From positions 992,001 to 1,056,000 of the forward strand of contig CAWDIJ010000010.1 of the NCBI GenBank assembly GCA_963802375.1: a stretch of DNA of 64,000 bases, written 5' to 3'. Shown here piece after piece: positions 32,190 to 40,097 of this stretch (position 1 is its first letter; each line of letters begins with the position of its first letter). The DNA is from JACDAN01 sp963802375 (lineage in GTDB: Bacteria; Actinomycetota; Thermoleophilia; Gaiellales; Gaiellaceae). The position numbers were made by a program, and so were the translations under genes. The notes below the pieces were generated by a model. That model ran no database searches. It had not been told where the DNA came from and saw nothing but the letters and a program-made list of their open reading frames with translations.

Positions 32190-33541
32190 GTGTAGAGCAC
32201 CATCAGCGCAAGCATCGCGTACTGCGTCCGAATCGCGGTGCTGGCGGACGAGAACAGCGCGATCGCCTTGTCATGGGCGAGCACCAGGCCGAGGACGTGG
32301 CCCACGACGAGGACGCCGACCTGGACGTACCAGACCGTGTTCGGCGAGAAGACGTTCTCCGCCGGCTGGAAGTCCGCGGTCCCGAACAGGTCCCAGCCCT
32401 TCCCGAACGGATCGGAGGCGAGAAAGATCGCGTCCTGACCGGCGTCCACGAGCAGCGTGAAGTAGTGGGCGACGGAGTAGGCGAGTGCGATCGGGATCAG
32501 GCTGCCGATGAAGGCGCCGGCGAGGTTCATGTCCGTGTGTCCGACCCGCTGCGCGACGTAGACGGCCAGCAGGTACATCAGCCCGATGGCGACCACGGAG
32601 GCCAGGAGCCCGAGGAAGTTGAACCCCAGCGAGACGAGGTCCGCCTTTGTCGGCGACTCGACGATGTACCGCACCTCGAGCTCATAGAGCTGGTCCTGCC
32701 ACCACGTCGCACGACTCAGCCCGTCGAAGGCGACCGAGCCGAGCATCACGGAGACGAAGGCGACGGTCCCAGGCCGCCCGTCGCCCGCGGCCAGGCCGGA
32801 AAGCGGCGGGCGGACGAACGCCCGGCGCCGGCCGTCCTCTTCCCGGACGACGAACGCCGAGATGCGGGACAGCAGTCCGAAGTAGACGGCGAAGGCTTCG
32901 CCGTTCTCGAGCCAGGGGCGGCGTCCGTAGATCAACATTCCCGCCCACGTGATCCAGCTGTAGATGACGATCGCCAACGCGAGCGTCCGTGGCTCGGCCG
33001 ACCGCGGCCAAGCCAGCTCGAGTGTCGCGAAGGCGAGGAACAACACGGCTGCGGTCCAGCGTCCAAGCCGCTCCGGATAGTGGGCGGCGGGCTCCCAGTC
33101 CCGGCCGAGCTTCGACCAGGCCCAGGCGACCGCGTCGGCAGCCGCGCTCCACGGGTTGAGCAGGCTCCAGACGTTGCCGAACAGCACTACGAGCGGGACG
33201 AGTCCGAGCCAAAACACGACCCAGATGAAGACCGGCGCGATGTTGTCGCCTGCATCCGGCCTCCCGACGAGCGCCGCGAGCCACACGACGACGAGGAGGC
33301 CGAACGCGATGCCGCCGAAGATGATGCGCCACCCACGCCAGAGGAGCAGCCGCTGCCAGCGCTCCGACAGCGGCCTCCCCGCCTCGTGACCGGTCAGGCG
33401 CGGCTCCTTCCAGAGCACGGCCAGGGCAACGAAGGAGAGGATCAGCGTCAGCGAGGCCGCGTAGTAGAACAGCCAGCGCGGGATCGGAAGGTCCTGGATC
33501 TCCCCGATGCCGTGCGCGAGCGGAAGGGCGACCGTCGTCAC
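32156..33541 (-). CDS. Conserved polytopic membrane protein of unknown function
   Basis: 461 residues with roughly ten to twelve membrane helices. Distinct segments include LFYYAASLTLILSFVALAVL, FGLLVVVWLAALVGRPDAGD, PVFIWVVFWLGLVPLVVLFG, VWSLLNPWSAAADAVAW and HYFTLLVDAGQDAIFLASDP. Homologs I recall from actinobacteria carry the label fenitrothion hydrolase, which I do not consider supported by the sequence. It overlaps the cupredoxin-like gene upstream by four bases and the 48-residue membrane gene downstream. The histidines in helix-adjacent loops (AHYFTLL, VVGHVLGLVLAHDK) could bind a metal or heme. Confidence 0.65.
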   Translation of the reverse strand: MTTVALPLAHGIGEIQDLPIPRWLFYYAASLTLILSFVALAVLWKEPRLTGHEAGRPLSERWQRLLLWRGWRIIFGGIAFGLLVVVWLAALVGRPDAGDNIAPVFIWVVFWLGLVPLVVLFGNVWSLLNPWSAAADAVAWAWSKLGRDWEPAAHYPERLGRWTAAVLFLAFATLELAWPRSAEPRTLALAIVIYSWITWAGMLIYGRRPWLENGEAFAVYFGLLSRISAFVVREEDGRRRAFVRPPLSGLAAGDGRPGTVAFVSVMLGSVAFDGLSRATWWQDQLYELEVRYIVESPTKADLVSLGFNFLGLLASVVAIGLMYLLAVYVAQRVGHTDMNLAGAFIGSLIPIALAYSVAHYFTLLVDAGQDAIFLASDPFGKGWDLFGTADFQPAENVFSPNTVWYVQVGVLVVGHVLGLVLAHDKAIALFSSASTAIRTQYAMLALMVLYTCTGLWLLSSG

Positions 33542-33972
33542 TGCGCCGTGATGCGGGCGATCTGGACGCCCCGGTCCTCGAGCTCGGCCTCGACGGTGCC
33601 AGGGCGGGTCGCCCGGAACGCGATCGTCGCCGGCATCCCCGGCCCGACGTCGCGCATCACGTCGTAGCCGTGGAGATGGACGTGGTCAGACACGTCCGAG
33701 GTAACGATGAGGATCACGCGCCGGCCGCGGGCGACCGTCACACGGCGCGGGCCGCCGACGGGGAGCCCACCCTCCACCCTGATGCGGACTCGCGCGGGCG
33801 GCGGGGGCCCGGGCGGAGGCGGCGGCGGCGCGGTCGTCGTGACCGTCGTGGTCGCCTGGGTGGTCGTCGGCGGCGGGGTCGCGACCGGCTCGTCCGTGTC
33901 GTCCGGGCGCAGCACGAGGTAGAGCCCCGCGGCCACCGCGATCGCGATCCCGATGATGAGAAATCGATTCAT
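33538..33972 (-). CDS. Membrane-anchored cupredoxin-like protein
   Basis: 144 residues. One N-terminal helix (RFLIIGIAIAVAAGLYLVL), a Thr/Pro-rich linker (TTTQATTTVTTTAPPPPPPG) and a beta-sandwich domain. The segment SDVSDHVHLHGYDVMRDVGP followed by GMPATIAFRATRPG resembles plastocyanin/COX2-type cupredoxins, with histidines in HVHLHGY as possible copper ligands; the usual C-terminal Cys-His-Met cluster is absent. Its stop overlaps the polytopic membrane gene (ATGA), suggesting a shared role in copper or electron handling at the membrane (inference). Confidence 0.65.
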   Translation of the reverse strand: MNRFLIIGIAIAVAAGLYLVLRPDDTDEPVATPPPTTTQATTTVTTTAPPPPPPGPPPPARVRIRVEGGLPVGGPRRVTVARGRRVILIVTSDVSDHVHLHGYDVMRDVGPGMPATIAFRATRPGTVEAELEDRGVQIARITAQ

Positions 33973-34484
33973 CGGCGGATGGATAGCAGGAGACCGGCCC
34001 GGAACTCAGCCGCACCTCCGTGGGACGGGTGGCGGACGTAGCGACCGCCGAGCACGGCGTGAGCCACACGGCCGACCGCGATCCCGGTCCGGCCGGCAAG
34101 CACTTCGTCGAGGAACGGCATGCCGCCCCGTACTTCGCCGCTCGTCGGCCGCCGGTTCGCGCGAACCGTCCCCGGATGGGTCGGCACGACGTTCCACAGG
34201 AGCACGTCGTCCGCGATCCCGAGCTCGGCAAGCGTTCGCTGGACGATGGTCGCCGTCGCCTCCGTCAGCCCCGTCCCGGTCAGCTGGCGCTCGGACGTGA
34301 ACGGGATGCCGCTGACGCGCGCGCCGCGGTAGCCAGCGGCCTCGCCCACGAGCACGTGCCGAGCGTCACAACGCTGCTCCAGATACGCGCGGAGTCGGTC
34401 GCGGCACAGCTCCGAGCACGCGTACTGGTTGAAGGTCGCGCCGATGCGCGCTTCGGCGAGTCGCTCGACAAAGCCCTTCGGCAC
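33969..34484 (-). CDS. Uracil-DNA glycosylase superfamily protein
   Basis: 171 residues. Motif 1 of the superfamily is VLVGEAAGYRGARVSGIPF (GEAAGYRG 47-54), with FTSERQLTGTGLTEATATIV next and WNVVPTHPGTVRANRRPTSG carrying the second conserved loop. FNQYACSELCRDRLRAYLEQ lies at the N-terminus. No four-Cys iron-sulfur pattern of family 4 enzymes is present. Probable base-excision repair enzyme removing uracil or mismatched bases. Start overlap with the cupredoxin gene is four bases; the PLD gene diverges from it with 34 bases between the starts. Confidence 0.75.
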   Translation of the reverse strand: MPKGFVERLAEARIGATFNQYACSELCRDRLRAYLEQRCDARHVLVGEAAGYRGARVSGIPFTSERQLTGTGLTEATATIVQRTLAELGIADDVLLWNVVPTHPGTVRANRRPTSGEVRGGMPFLDEVLAGRTGIAVGRVAHAVLGGRYVRHPSHGGAAEFRAGLLLSIRR

Positions 34485-34518
34485 GGCTGGATTCTGCTCG
34501 TTCGGGAAAGATCCAGGC

Positions 34519-35592
34519 GTGCTCGAGGTCAGAACCCTGACCGACGGTGGTCAGAGCCCAACCGAGGTGGCGCAGCAGATCGCCGAGTTCATCGGTGGAG
34601 CCCGCGCCACGCTCGACTTCGCCCACTACGACTTCCACCTCGACGGGGACACGGCCGGAGTCGTCGGCGACGCGATCAAGGCTGCGGCGGCCCGAGGGGT
34701 CGCCGTGCGGTTCCTCTACAACCTCGACCACCGGAACCCGATCCCCGTGCCGCCGCCGCCCGAGCCCGACGGCCAGCTGATCGCGTCGCTCGAGGTCCCG
34801 GTCCGCGCGATCGCGGGCGTCCCCGACCTGATGCACCACAAGTACGTGATTCGCGACGGCGAGTCCGTCTGGACTGGCTCCACGAACTGGACCGAGGACT
34901 CGTGGTCGCGGCAGGAGAACGTGATCGTGATCGCGGAGTCGCGCGAGCTGGCGGCGCGGTTCACGGAGAACTTCGACGAGCTGTGGGACACCGGCGCAGT
35001 CGAGCGGAGCGGCTTCGTCGCGCCGAGCCCAGTGCCGGTCGGAATCAACCAGGTTCGCCCCTGGTTCACGCCGGGAAACGGCGAGAGCCTGTCACACCGG
35101 ATCGGGAAGGCGATCGGGCGAGCTCGGCGACGCGTCCGCATTGCGTCACCCGTCATCACCGCGGCGCCTGTGCTCTCGACTCTGGCCGAGAAGATCTCTG
35201 AAGGGAAGCTGGACATCGCCGGCTGCGTCGACCAGCCCCAGGTTCAAGGCGTCATCTACCAGTGGCGTCAGAACGGCAACATCTCGTGGAAGCTGCCGCT
35301 CCTCGAGCGCGTCATGCAGGCGCCGTTCTCCGGGAAGCCCTCGACGCCGTGGGGCCCCGGCACACTCCACGACTTCATGCACGCGAAGGTCACGGTTGCG
35401 GACGACACCGTCTTCACGGGGAGCTTCAACCTGTCCCGGTCGGGCGAGCTCAACGCGGAGAACGTGCTCGAGGTCGTGGACCCCGAGCTGGCCGACCGGC
35501 TCGCCGGTTACATCGACGACGTTCGAGCCCGCTACCCCGCCTTCGCCGTCAACGAGCGGGTCAGCCCGAGCCCACCAGCGGTGCGCCCTTGA
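34519..35592 (+). CDS. Phospholipase D-family protein (two HKD motifs)
   Basis: 357 residues from a GTG preceded by GGGAAAG. The two PLD half-sites are LMHHKYVIRDGESVWTGSTN (H106/K108) and FMHAKVTVADDTVFTGSFN (H288/K290), each followed by a GS(T/F)N loop. N-terminal FIGGARATLDFAHYDFHLDG is the first strand/helix of the fold. The arrangement resembles bacterial cardiolipin-synthase-like and nuclease-like PLD proteins but lacks membrane helices or a signal peptide, so it is cytosolic and might act on nucleic acid or phospholipid. The pseudogene on the other strand overlaps its last 30 bases. Confidence 0.85.
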   Translation: MLEVRTLTDGGQSPTEVAQQIAEFIGGARATLDFAHYDFHLDGDTAGVVGDAIKAAAARGVAVRFLYNLDHRNPIPVPPPPEPDGQLIASLEVPVRAIAGVPDLMHHKYVIRDGESVWTGSTNWTEDSWSRQENVIVIAESRELAARFTENFDELWDTGAVERSGFVAPSPVPVGINQVRPWFTPGNGESLSHRIGKAIGRARRRVRIASPVITAAPVLSTLAEKISEGKLDIAGCVDQPQVQGVIYQWRQNGNISWKLPLLERVMQAPFSGKPSTPWGPGTLHDFMHAKVTVADDTVFTGSFNLSRSGELNAENVLEVVDPELADRLAGYIDDVRARYPAFAVNERVSPSPPAVRP

Positions 35593-35840
35593 CGTCGCTC
35601 TCTCCGGCCGGTCCCGCGCGAATCGTCTCGGCGATCCGTCGCTCGACGCGGCCGTAGGCAAACCGGTACCCGGGGCGCCACGTCAGCTGCTCCGCAGGAG
35701 GATCAGTGTCTCGGCGCGGATGAACGGTCGCAATGCGTGCAGGCCGCGCTCGATGATCCAGACACCCAGCGGCAAGAGCAGGAGGTACGTCGCCGGCCGT
35801 CCGGCGAGCGGATCAGTCCCACGTCTCCCATCTGACCACC
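35561..35840 (-). pseudogene. Decayed paralog of the two-helix membrane protein at 36437-36841
   Basis: Reading the minus strand in three frames recovers pieces of the neighbouring family: GLIRSPDGRR (relative of the TVRSPDGRTW start), then LLLLPLGVWIIERGLHALRP and FIRAET (relative of FVIWLLERGLSFARPNIRA), then DTDPPAEQLTWRPGYRFAYG and RVERRIAETIRAG (relative of TDGPPAETHTWRTTHRIGLG and RIEDRIAKSI), ending at 35561. At least two frame changes and loss of the first membrane helix show that it is not functional. It lies just after the nitroreductase gene and overlaps the PLD 3' end. Confidence 0.6.
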
Positions 35841-36427
35841 TCTTCTCGCGGCTTCCGGCGCCGCGTGAAGACGCTCGCGCCGCTGCTCGGCTCGTCCGCG
35901 GCCTCGGCCGGATAGCCCATGGTCACGACCGCGACGAAGCGCACGTCGTCCGGCAGCGCCAGCGTCTCACGGAGGGCTGGCAGGTCGGTGACGCCGAAGA
36001 TCGCGGTGTCGAGGCCCTCGTCGAGCGCCGCCAGCATCAGCGTCATGGCAGCGGCGCCGGCGTCGACGAACCAGTACGGCGCCGGCCAGTCGATCTCGCG
36101 GCCGCCGGTGATCCTCAGCTTGTCCTGCTGCCGGTACCGGTCGTGGTAGTCGTCCTCCCGCGTCAGGACGACCATGTGGACCGGCGCAGCGGCCTTCCAG
36201 CGCGGCCGGCCCTGGGCGGCGAGCTCGTCCTCCTTCGCGGCCGTCGCGATCCGCCTCCGGGTCTCGGGATCGGTGACGACCACGATCCGGAGCCCCTGCG
36301 AGAACCCGGCGCTCGGCGCCCAGACCACGGCGGCGTCCGCGATCCGCTCGAGCACTTCGTGCGGCACGGGCAGGTCGGCGTAGGTGCGGATGCTCCGCCG
36401 CCGGCTCAGGACGTCACGGAACTCCAT
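35813..36427 (-). CDS. Nitroreductase-family flavoprotein
   Basis: 204 residues. MEFRDVLSRRRSIRTYADLP is the conserved FMN-phosphate start (RRSIR), WAPSAGFSQGLRIVVVTDPE follows, and DAGAAAMTLMLAALDEGLDT with AIFGVTDLPALRETLALPDD and VAVVTMGYPAEAADEP form the C-terminal half. These NAD(P)H-dependent enzymes reduce nitro groups, quinones or flavins; some members act on coenzyme F420-related or deiodination substrates. Here the substrate is unknown. Located between two copies of the two-helix membrane family. Confidence 0.82.
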   Translation of the reverse strand: MEFRDVLSRRRSIRTYADLPVPHEVLERIADAAVVWAPSAGFSQGLRIVVVTDPETRRRIATAAKEDELAAQGRPRWKAAAPVHMVVLTREDDYHDRYRQQDKLRITGGREIDWPAPYWFVDAGAAAMTLMLAALDEGLDTAIFGVTDLPALRETLALPDDVRFVAVVTMGYPAEAADEPSSGASVFTRRRKPREEVVRWETWD

Positions 36428-36436
36428 GAAGCTGGG

Positions 36437-36841
36437 TCAGATCCCGATGAGGACAGCGCCGGGAGGCTCGGCCTCGAGCTTCCCCTGCTCGATCGACTTG
36501 GCGATCCGGTCCTCGATCCTGCCGAGGCCGATGCGGTGCGTCGTCCGCCAGGTGTGCGTCTCGGCCGGGGGCCCGTCGGTGTGCGCGCGGATGTTCGGCC
36601 GCGCGAAGCTGAGCCCGCGCTCGAGGAGCCAGATGACGAAGAGCGGGACGATCACGACCCAGGTGAACCAGCCGGCGCCGTCGAGCGAGATCAGCCGCAC
36701 GATGAACACGAGCATGATCGCAGTGGCGATCAGGCTGGGCCAGAAGAACGGCTCCTTCCGCCGCTCCGCGAAGGACTTGCCCTCCGAGATGCGCTCCAGG
36801 CTCCAGGTCCTGCCGTCAGGCGAGCGAACGGTACGTGCCAT
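36437..36841 (-). CDS. Two-helix membrane protein of unknown function
   Basis: 134 residues. A cytosolic N-terminus (ARTVRSPDGRTWSLERISEG) precedes two helices, FFWPSLIATAIMLVFIVRLI and WFTWVVIVPLFVIWLLERGL, then a soluble tail with TDGPPAETHTWRTTHRIGLG and RIEDRIAKSIEQGKLEAEPP. The RSPDGRxW and RTTHRIG motifs may define a small actinobacterial family; no function is known to me. A decayed copy lies at 35561-35840, on the far side of the nitroreductase gene. Confidence 0.6.
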   Translation of the reverse strand: MARTVRSPDGRTWSLERISEGKSFAERRKEPFFWPSLIATAIMLVFIVRLISLDGAGWFTWVVIVPLFVIWLLERGLSFARPNIRAHTDGPPAETHTWRTTHRIGLGRIEDRIAKSIEQGKLEAEPPGAVLIGI

Positions 36842-36858
36842 GGGCGCCGATCATATTC

Positions 36859-37053
36859 TCAAGCGAGGGCGGCGACGAGCAGCACGAGCAGGACGATCGC
36901 GCCGAGTACGAGCAGGGCGAGCGTGATCGCGGCGCCGAAGAGGATGCGCCTCGCCTCGTGCGTCAGGCGCGCCGGAAGCGGGCGCGGATCGTCCGCGGTG
37001 AGGATGCGGAACGCGCGACGGACCACCCAGAAGCCGACGAGTCGATAGACCAT
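36859..37053 (-). CDS. 64-residue single-pass membrane protein
   Basis: Starts VYRLVGFWVVRRAFRILTAD and ends with one strong helix IALLVLGAIVLLVLLVAAL-type (residues about 40-62). Basic residues in the first half predict that this part stays in the cytoplasm. It lies 17 bases upstream of the two-helix membrane gene on the same strand, in a plausible operon. No Shine-Dalgarno is obvious. The adjoining 180 bases to guaA (37054-37233) contain no recognisable feature. Confidence 0.45.
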   Translation of the reverse strand: MVYRLVGFWVVRRAFRILTADDPRPLPARLTHEARRILFGAAITLALLVLGAIVLLVLLVAALA

Positions 37054-37233
37054 CGCGTGTCTGCTCTTCCCGGGAGCAGGTGCTCGGAAAACGTCCCGAG
37101 CCGGCCCGGGACACGGCTCCTGGAACGTTCCGCTCGCCTCACGTTTCGGGGTCTGATCCCAATCGGAGTGCCGGGCGCGCGTCGGGCCTTGAGCGCTGTC
37201 AACAGCCGGCCGCTTCCGACGCGGCTGGTTGCG

Positions 37234-38811
37234 TCACTCCCACTCGATCGTGCTGGGCGGCTTCGACGAGATGTCGAGCGCCACGCGGTTCACGCCCGGG
37301 ATCTCGTTGATGATGCGGCTCGACATCGTCTCGAGCAGGTCGTAGGGCAGCCGCGCCCAGTCGGCGGTCATGGCGTCCTCGGAGGTGACCGCGCGGATCA
37401 CGATCGGGTAGGCGTACGTCCGCTCGTCTCCCTGCACGCCGACAGAGCGGATCGCCGGCAGGACGGCGAACGACTGCCAGAGGTCGCGATAGAGGCCGGC
37501 GCGCCGTACCTCCTCCTGGAGGATCGAGTCCGCCTCGCGCAGGATCTCGAGCCGCTCGCGCGTGACCTCGCCGATGATCCGGATCGCGAGGCCGGGGCCG
37601 GGAAACGGCTGGCGCCAGACCATCCGCTCCGGCAAACCGAGCTCCTCGCCGACGCGCCGCACCTCGTCCTTGAAGAGCAGACGCAGCGGCTCGACCAGGT
37701 CGAAATCCACGTCCTCCGGCAGCCCGCCGACGTTGTGGTGCGACTTGATCATCGCCGCCACGCCGTCCGTCCCCCCCGACTCGATCACGTCGGAGTAAAG
37801 CGTGCCCTGGACGAGGTAGCGGATCCGCCCGAGCCGCCTGGCCTCGTCCTCGAACACGCGGATGAACTCCTCCCCCACGCGCTTGCGTTTCTCCTCCGGG
37901 TCCTCGACGCCCTCGAGCCGGTCGAGGAACCGCTCCTCGGCGTCGACGTGCACGAGCGGGACGTTGAAGTGGCCCTGGAAGGTCTCGACGACCTGCGCCG
38001 CCTCGTCCTTCCGCAGCAGCCCATGGTCGACGAAGACGCAGGTGAGCTGGTCGCCGACCGCCTTGTGCACGAGCAGCGCCGCGACCGCGGAGTCGACGCC
38101 GCCGGAGAGCGCGCAGAGGACGCGCTCGGACCCGACCTGCGCGCGGATCCGCTCGACCTGCTCCTCGATCACGGCGGCAGCCGTCCAGGTCGGCGGAGCC
38201 TCCGCGACGCCGTAGAGGAAGTTCTTCAGCACCTCCTGGCCGTGCGCCGTGTGCACCACCTCCGGGTGGAACTGGACGCCGTAGAGCCCGCGATCGGGAG
38301 CCTCGAAGGCCGCGATCGGCGTGGAGGGCGACGACGCCGTCACCTCGGCGTCCTGGGGCGGCGCCGTGACGGAGTCGCGGTGGCTCATCCAGACGACCTG
38401 CTCCTCCGGTGTGTCCTCGAGAAGTGCGCCACCCGCCGCGCGCAGCTCGGCGCGGCCGAACTCGGAGCCACCGGTCCGCTCCACTCTGCCGCCGAGGTCG
38501 AGAGCCATCAGCTGCATGCCGTAACAGATGCCGAGCGTCGGGATCCCGAGCTCCCAGACCGCCGGATCGAGCTTCGGCGCCTCGTCGGCGTACACCGACG
38601 CCGGCCCACCGCTCAGGATCAGCGCGCGCGGGTTCCGCGCCCGGATCGCCTGCGCCGGCGTACGGTGCGACACCAGCTCCGAGTAGACGCGCGCCTCGCG
38701 CACGCGCCGCGCGATCAGCTGCGAGTACTGGCCGCCGAAGTCCACGACCAGGACTGGGCGGTCTTCGGGCGAGTCCTCCGGGCGCTCAAACGGGAGGACC
38801 TCCGCGCCCAC
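37234..38811 (-). CDS. guaA: GMP synthase (glutamine-hydrolyzing)
   Basis: 525 residues. Glutamine amidotransferase domain first (VLVVDFGGQYSQLIARRVRE, nucleophile C96 in TLGICYGMQLMALDLGG, FHPEVVHTAHGQEVL), then the ATP-pyrophosphatase domain with the P-loop ALSGGVDSAVAALLVHKAVG and the dimerisation domain ending in the conserved PPSTIEWE. It converts XMP to GMP. Its first base is next to the guaB3 stop (38811/38812), so the two purine genes form one unit and guaA is translated directly after guaB3. Confidence 0.97.
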   Translation of the reverse strand: MGAEVLPFERPEDSPEDRPVLVVDFGGQYSQLIARRVREARVYSELVSHRTPAQAIRARNPRALILSGGPASVYADEAPKLDPAVWELGIPTLGICYGMQLMALDLGGRVERTGGSEFGRAELRAAGGALLEDTPEEQVVWMSHRDSVTAPPQDAEVTASSPSTPIAAFEAPDRGLYGVQFHPEVVHTAHGQEVLKNFLYGVAEAPPTWTAAAVIEEQVERIRAQVGSERVLCALSGGVDSAVAALLVHKAVGDQLTCVFVDHGLLRKDEAAQVVETFQGHFNVPLVHVDAEERFLDRLEGVEDPEEKRKRVGEEFIRVFEDEARRLGRIRYLVQGTLYSDVIESGGTDGVAAMIKSHHNVGGLPEDVDFDLVEPLRLLFKDEVRRVGEELGLPERMVWRQPFPGPGLAIRIIGEVTRERLEILREADSILQEEVRRAGLYRDLWQSFAVLPAIRSVGVQGDERTYAYPIVIRAVTSEDAMTADWARLPYDLLETMSSRIINEIPGVNRVALDISSKPPSTIEWE

Positions 38812-39969
38812 CTAGCCCATCCCGATCTTCTGGCTCTGCTGGAGGCCCTTGCCCTCCGTCTTGATCGCGGGCGCCAGCATGATCTCGGCCTTCTGGAAGT
38901 CGTGGATCGACTCGTACCCGCACGTTGCCATCGCAGTTCGAAGCGCGCCCATCAGGTTCAGCGTCCCGTCGTTCTCGGTCGCCGGGCCGATCACGATCTC
39001 CTCGAGCGTCGCCGGCTGGTCGACCTGCACGCGGGCGCCGCGCGGAAGCGTCGGATGGAACGTCGCCATCCCCCAGTGGAACCCGCGGCCCGGCGCCTCC
39101 TTGGCCCGGGCGAGCGGCGAGCCGGCCATGACGGCGTCCGCGCCGCACGCGATCGCCTTCGCGATGTCGCCGCCCGTGCGCATGCCGCCGTCGGCGATCA
39201 CGTTCACGTAGTCGCCCGTCTCGAGCAGGTGCTGGACGCGAGCAGCGCTGGCGTCGGAGATCGCCGTCGCCTGCGGGACGCCGACGCCGAGGACGCCGCG
39301 AGTCGTGCACGCCGCGCCCGGACCGACCCCGACGAGCACGGCTTCCGCACCCGTCCGCATGAGGTGGAGCGCCGTCTGGTACGAGGCGCAGCCGCCGACG
39401 ATCACCGGGATCGGGATGTCCGCGATGAACTCCTTCAGGTTCAGCGCCGCGCCGTTCGACGACACGTGCTCGGCCGAGACGACGGTTCCCTGGATGACGA
39501 GGATGTCGAGCCCGGCTGCGAGCGCGATCTCGTAGTGGTCGCGCACCCGCTGCGGGGTCAGCGACCCGGCGGCGAGGACGCCTCTCGACTTGATCTCCTC
39601 GATGCGACGGGCGATCAGCCGGGGCTCGACCGGCTGTGCGTAGATCTTCTGCATCATCGCCGTCGCCTTCTCCTTCGGCGCCTTGGCGATCTTGGCGAGC
39701 TGGATGTCGGCGTCCTCGTAGCGGCTGAAGATCCCCTCGAGGTTGAGGACGCCGAGGCCCCCGAGTTGCCCGAGCTTGATTGCCGTCTCCGGCGAGACCA
39801 CCCCGTCCATCGCCGAGCCGAGCAGCGGCAGCTCGAGCAGGTGCGGCCCGAGCTTCCAGCCGATGTCGACGTCCTGCGGATCGCGCGTCCGGCGGCTCGG
39901 CACGATCGCGATGTCGTCGAAGCCATAGGCCTGCCGCGCCTTTTTCCCTCTCCCGATCTCAATCTCCAT
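38812..39969 (-). CDS. guaB3: GuaB3-family IMP dehydrogenase
   Basis: 385 residues, a TIM barrel without the CBS pair of ordinary GuaB. Start RGKKARQAYGFDDIAIVPSR is the GuaB3 signature. SAMDGVVSPETAIKLGQLGG, GSLTPQRVRDHYEIALAAGL and VIADGGMRTGGDIAKAIACG build the barrel. The catalytic loop VGPGAACTTRGVLGVGVP retains the cysteine (C221). Family members were long called IMPDH-related; IMP dehydrogenase activity has been reported for some. No CBS-containing guaB is in this window. The ATG at 39969 follows AGGAGGGG. Upstream lies a strong hairpin (39992-40021). Confidence 0.9.
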   Translation of the reverse strand: MEIEIGRGKKARQAYGFDDIAIVPSRRTRDPQDVDIGWKLGPHLLELPLLGSAMDGVVSPETAIKLGQLGGLGVLNLEGIFSRYEDADIQLAKIAKAPKEKATAMMQKIYAQPVEPRLIARRIEEIKSRGVLAAGSLTPQRVRDHYEIALAAGLDILVIQGTVVSAEHVSSNGAALNLKEFIADIPIPVIVGGCASYQTALHLMRTGAEAVLVGVGPGAACTTRGVLGVGVPQATAISDASAARVQHLLETGDYVNVIADGGMRTGGDIAKAIACGADAVMAGSPLARAKEAPGRGFHWGMATFHPTLPRGARVQVDQPATLEEIVIGPATENDGTLNLMGALRTAMATCGYESIHDFQKAEIMLAPAIKTEGKGLQQSQKIGMG

Positions 39970-39991
39970 GGTCCCCTCCTAGAAGCACTAA

Positions 39992-40021
39992 GGCCCAGGC
40001 TCCTCGCGGTTGGCCTGGGCC
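39992..40021 (-). terminator. Hairpin between the PfkB kinase gene and guaB3
   Basis: GGCCCAGGC (39992-40000) and GCCTGGGCC (40013-40021) form a perfect 9-bp stem with a 12-base loop, 23 bases upstream of the guaB3 start on the minus strand. It could terminate the kinase transcript or control guaB3. Bases 40042-40053 beside it (CCTTGCAATCGA) recur at 45814-45825. Confidence 0.5.
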
Positions 40022-40097
40022 GGAAGACCTCGCTGTGTCAGTCCCTTGCAATCGAGAATCGATCGTAACAACGGCCCCTGACGGAGGCTGTCCCGCG

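Noticed and set aside
32156..33541. Fenitrothion hydrolase label for the polytopic membrane protein
   Set aside because: Nothing in the sequence indicates organophosphate hydrolysis; I kept it as a membrane protein of unknown function.
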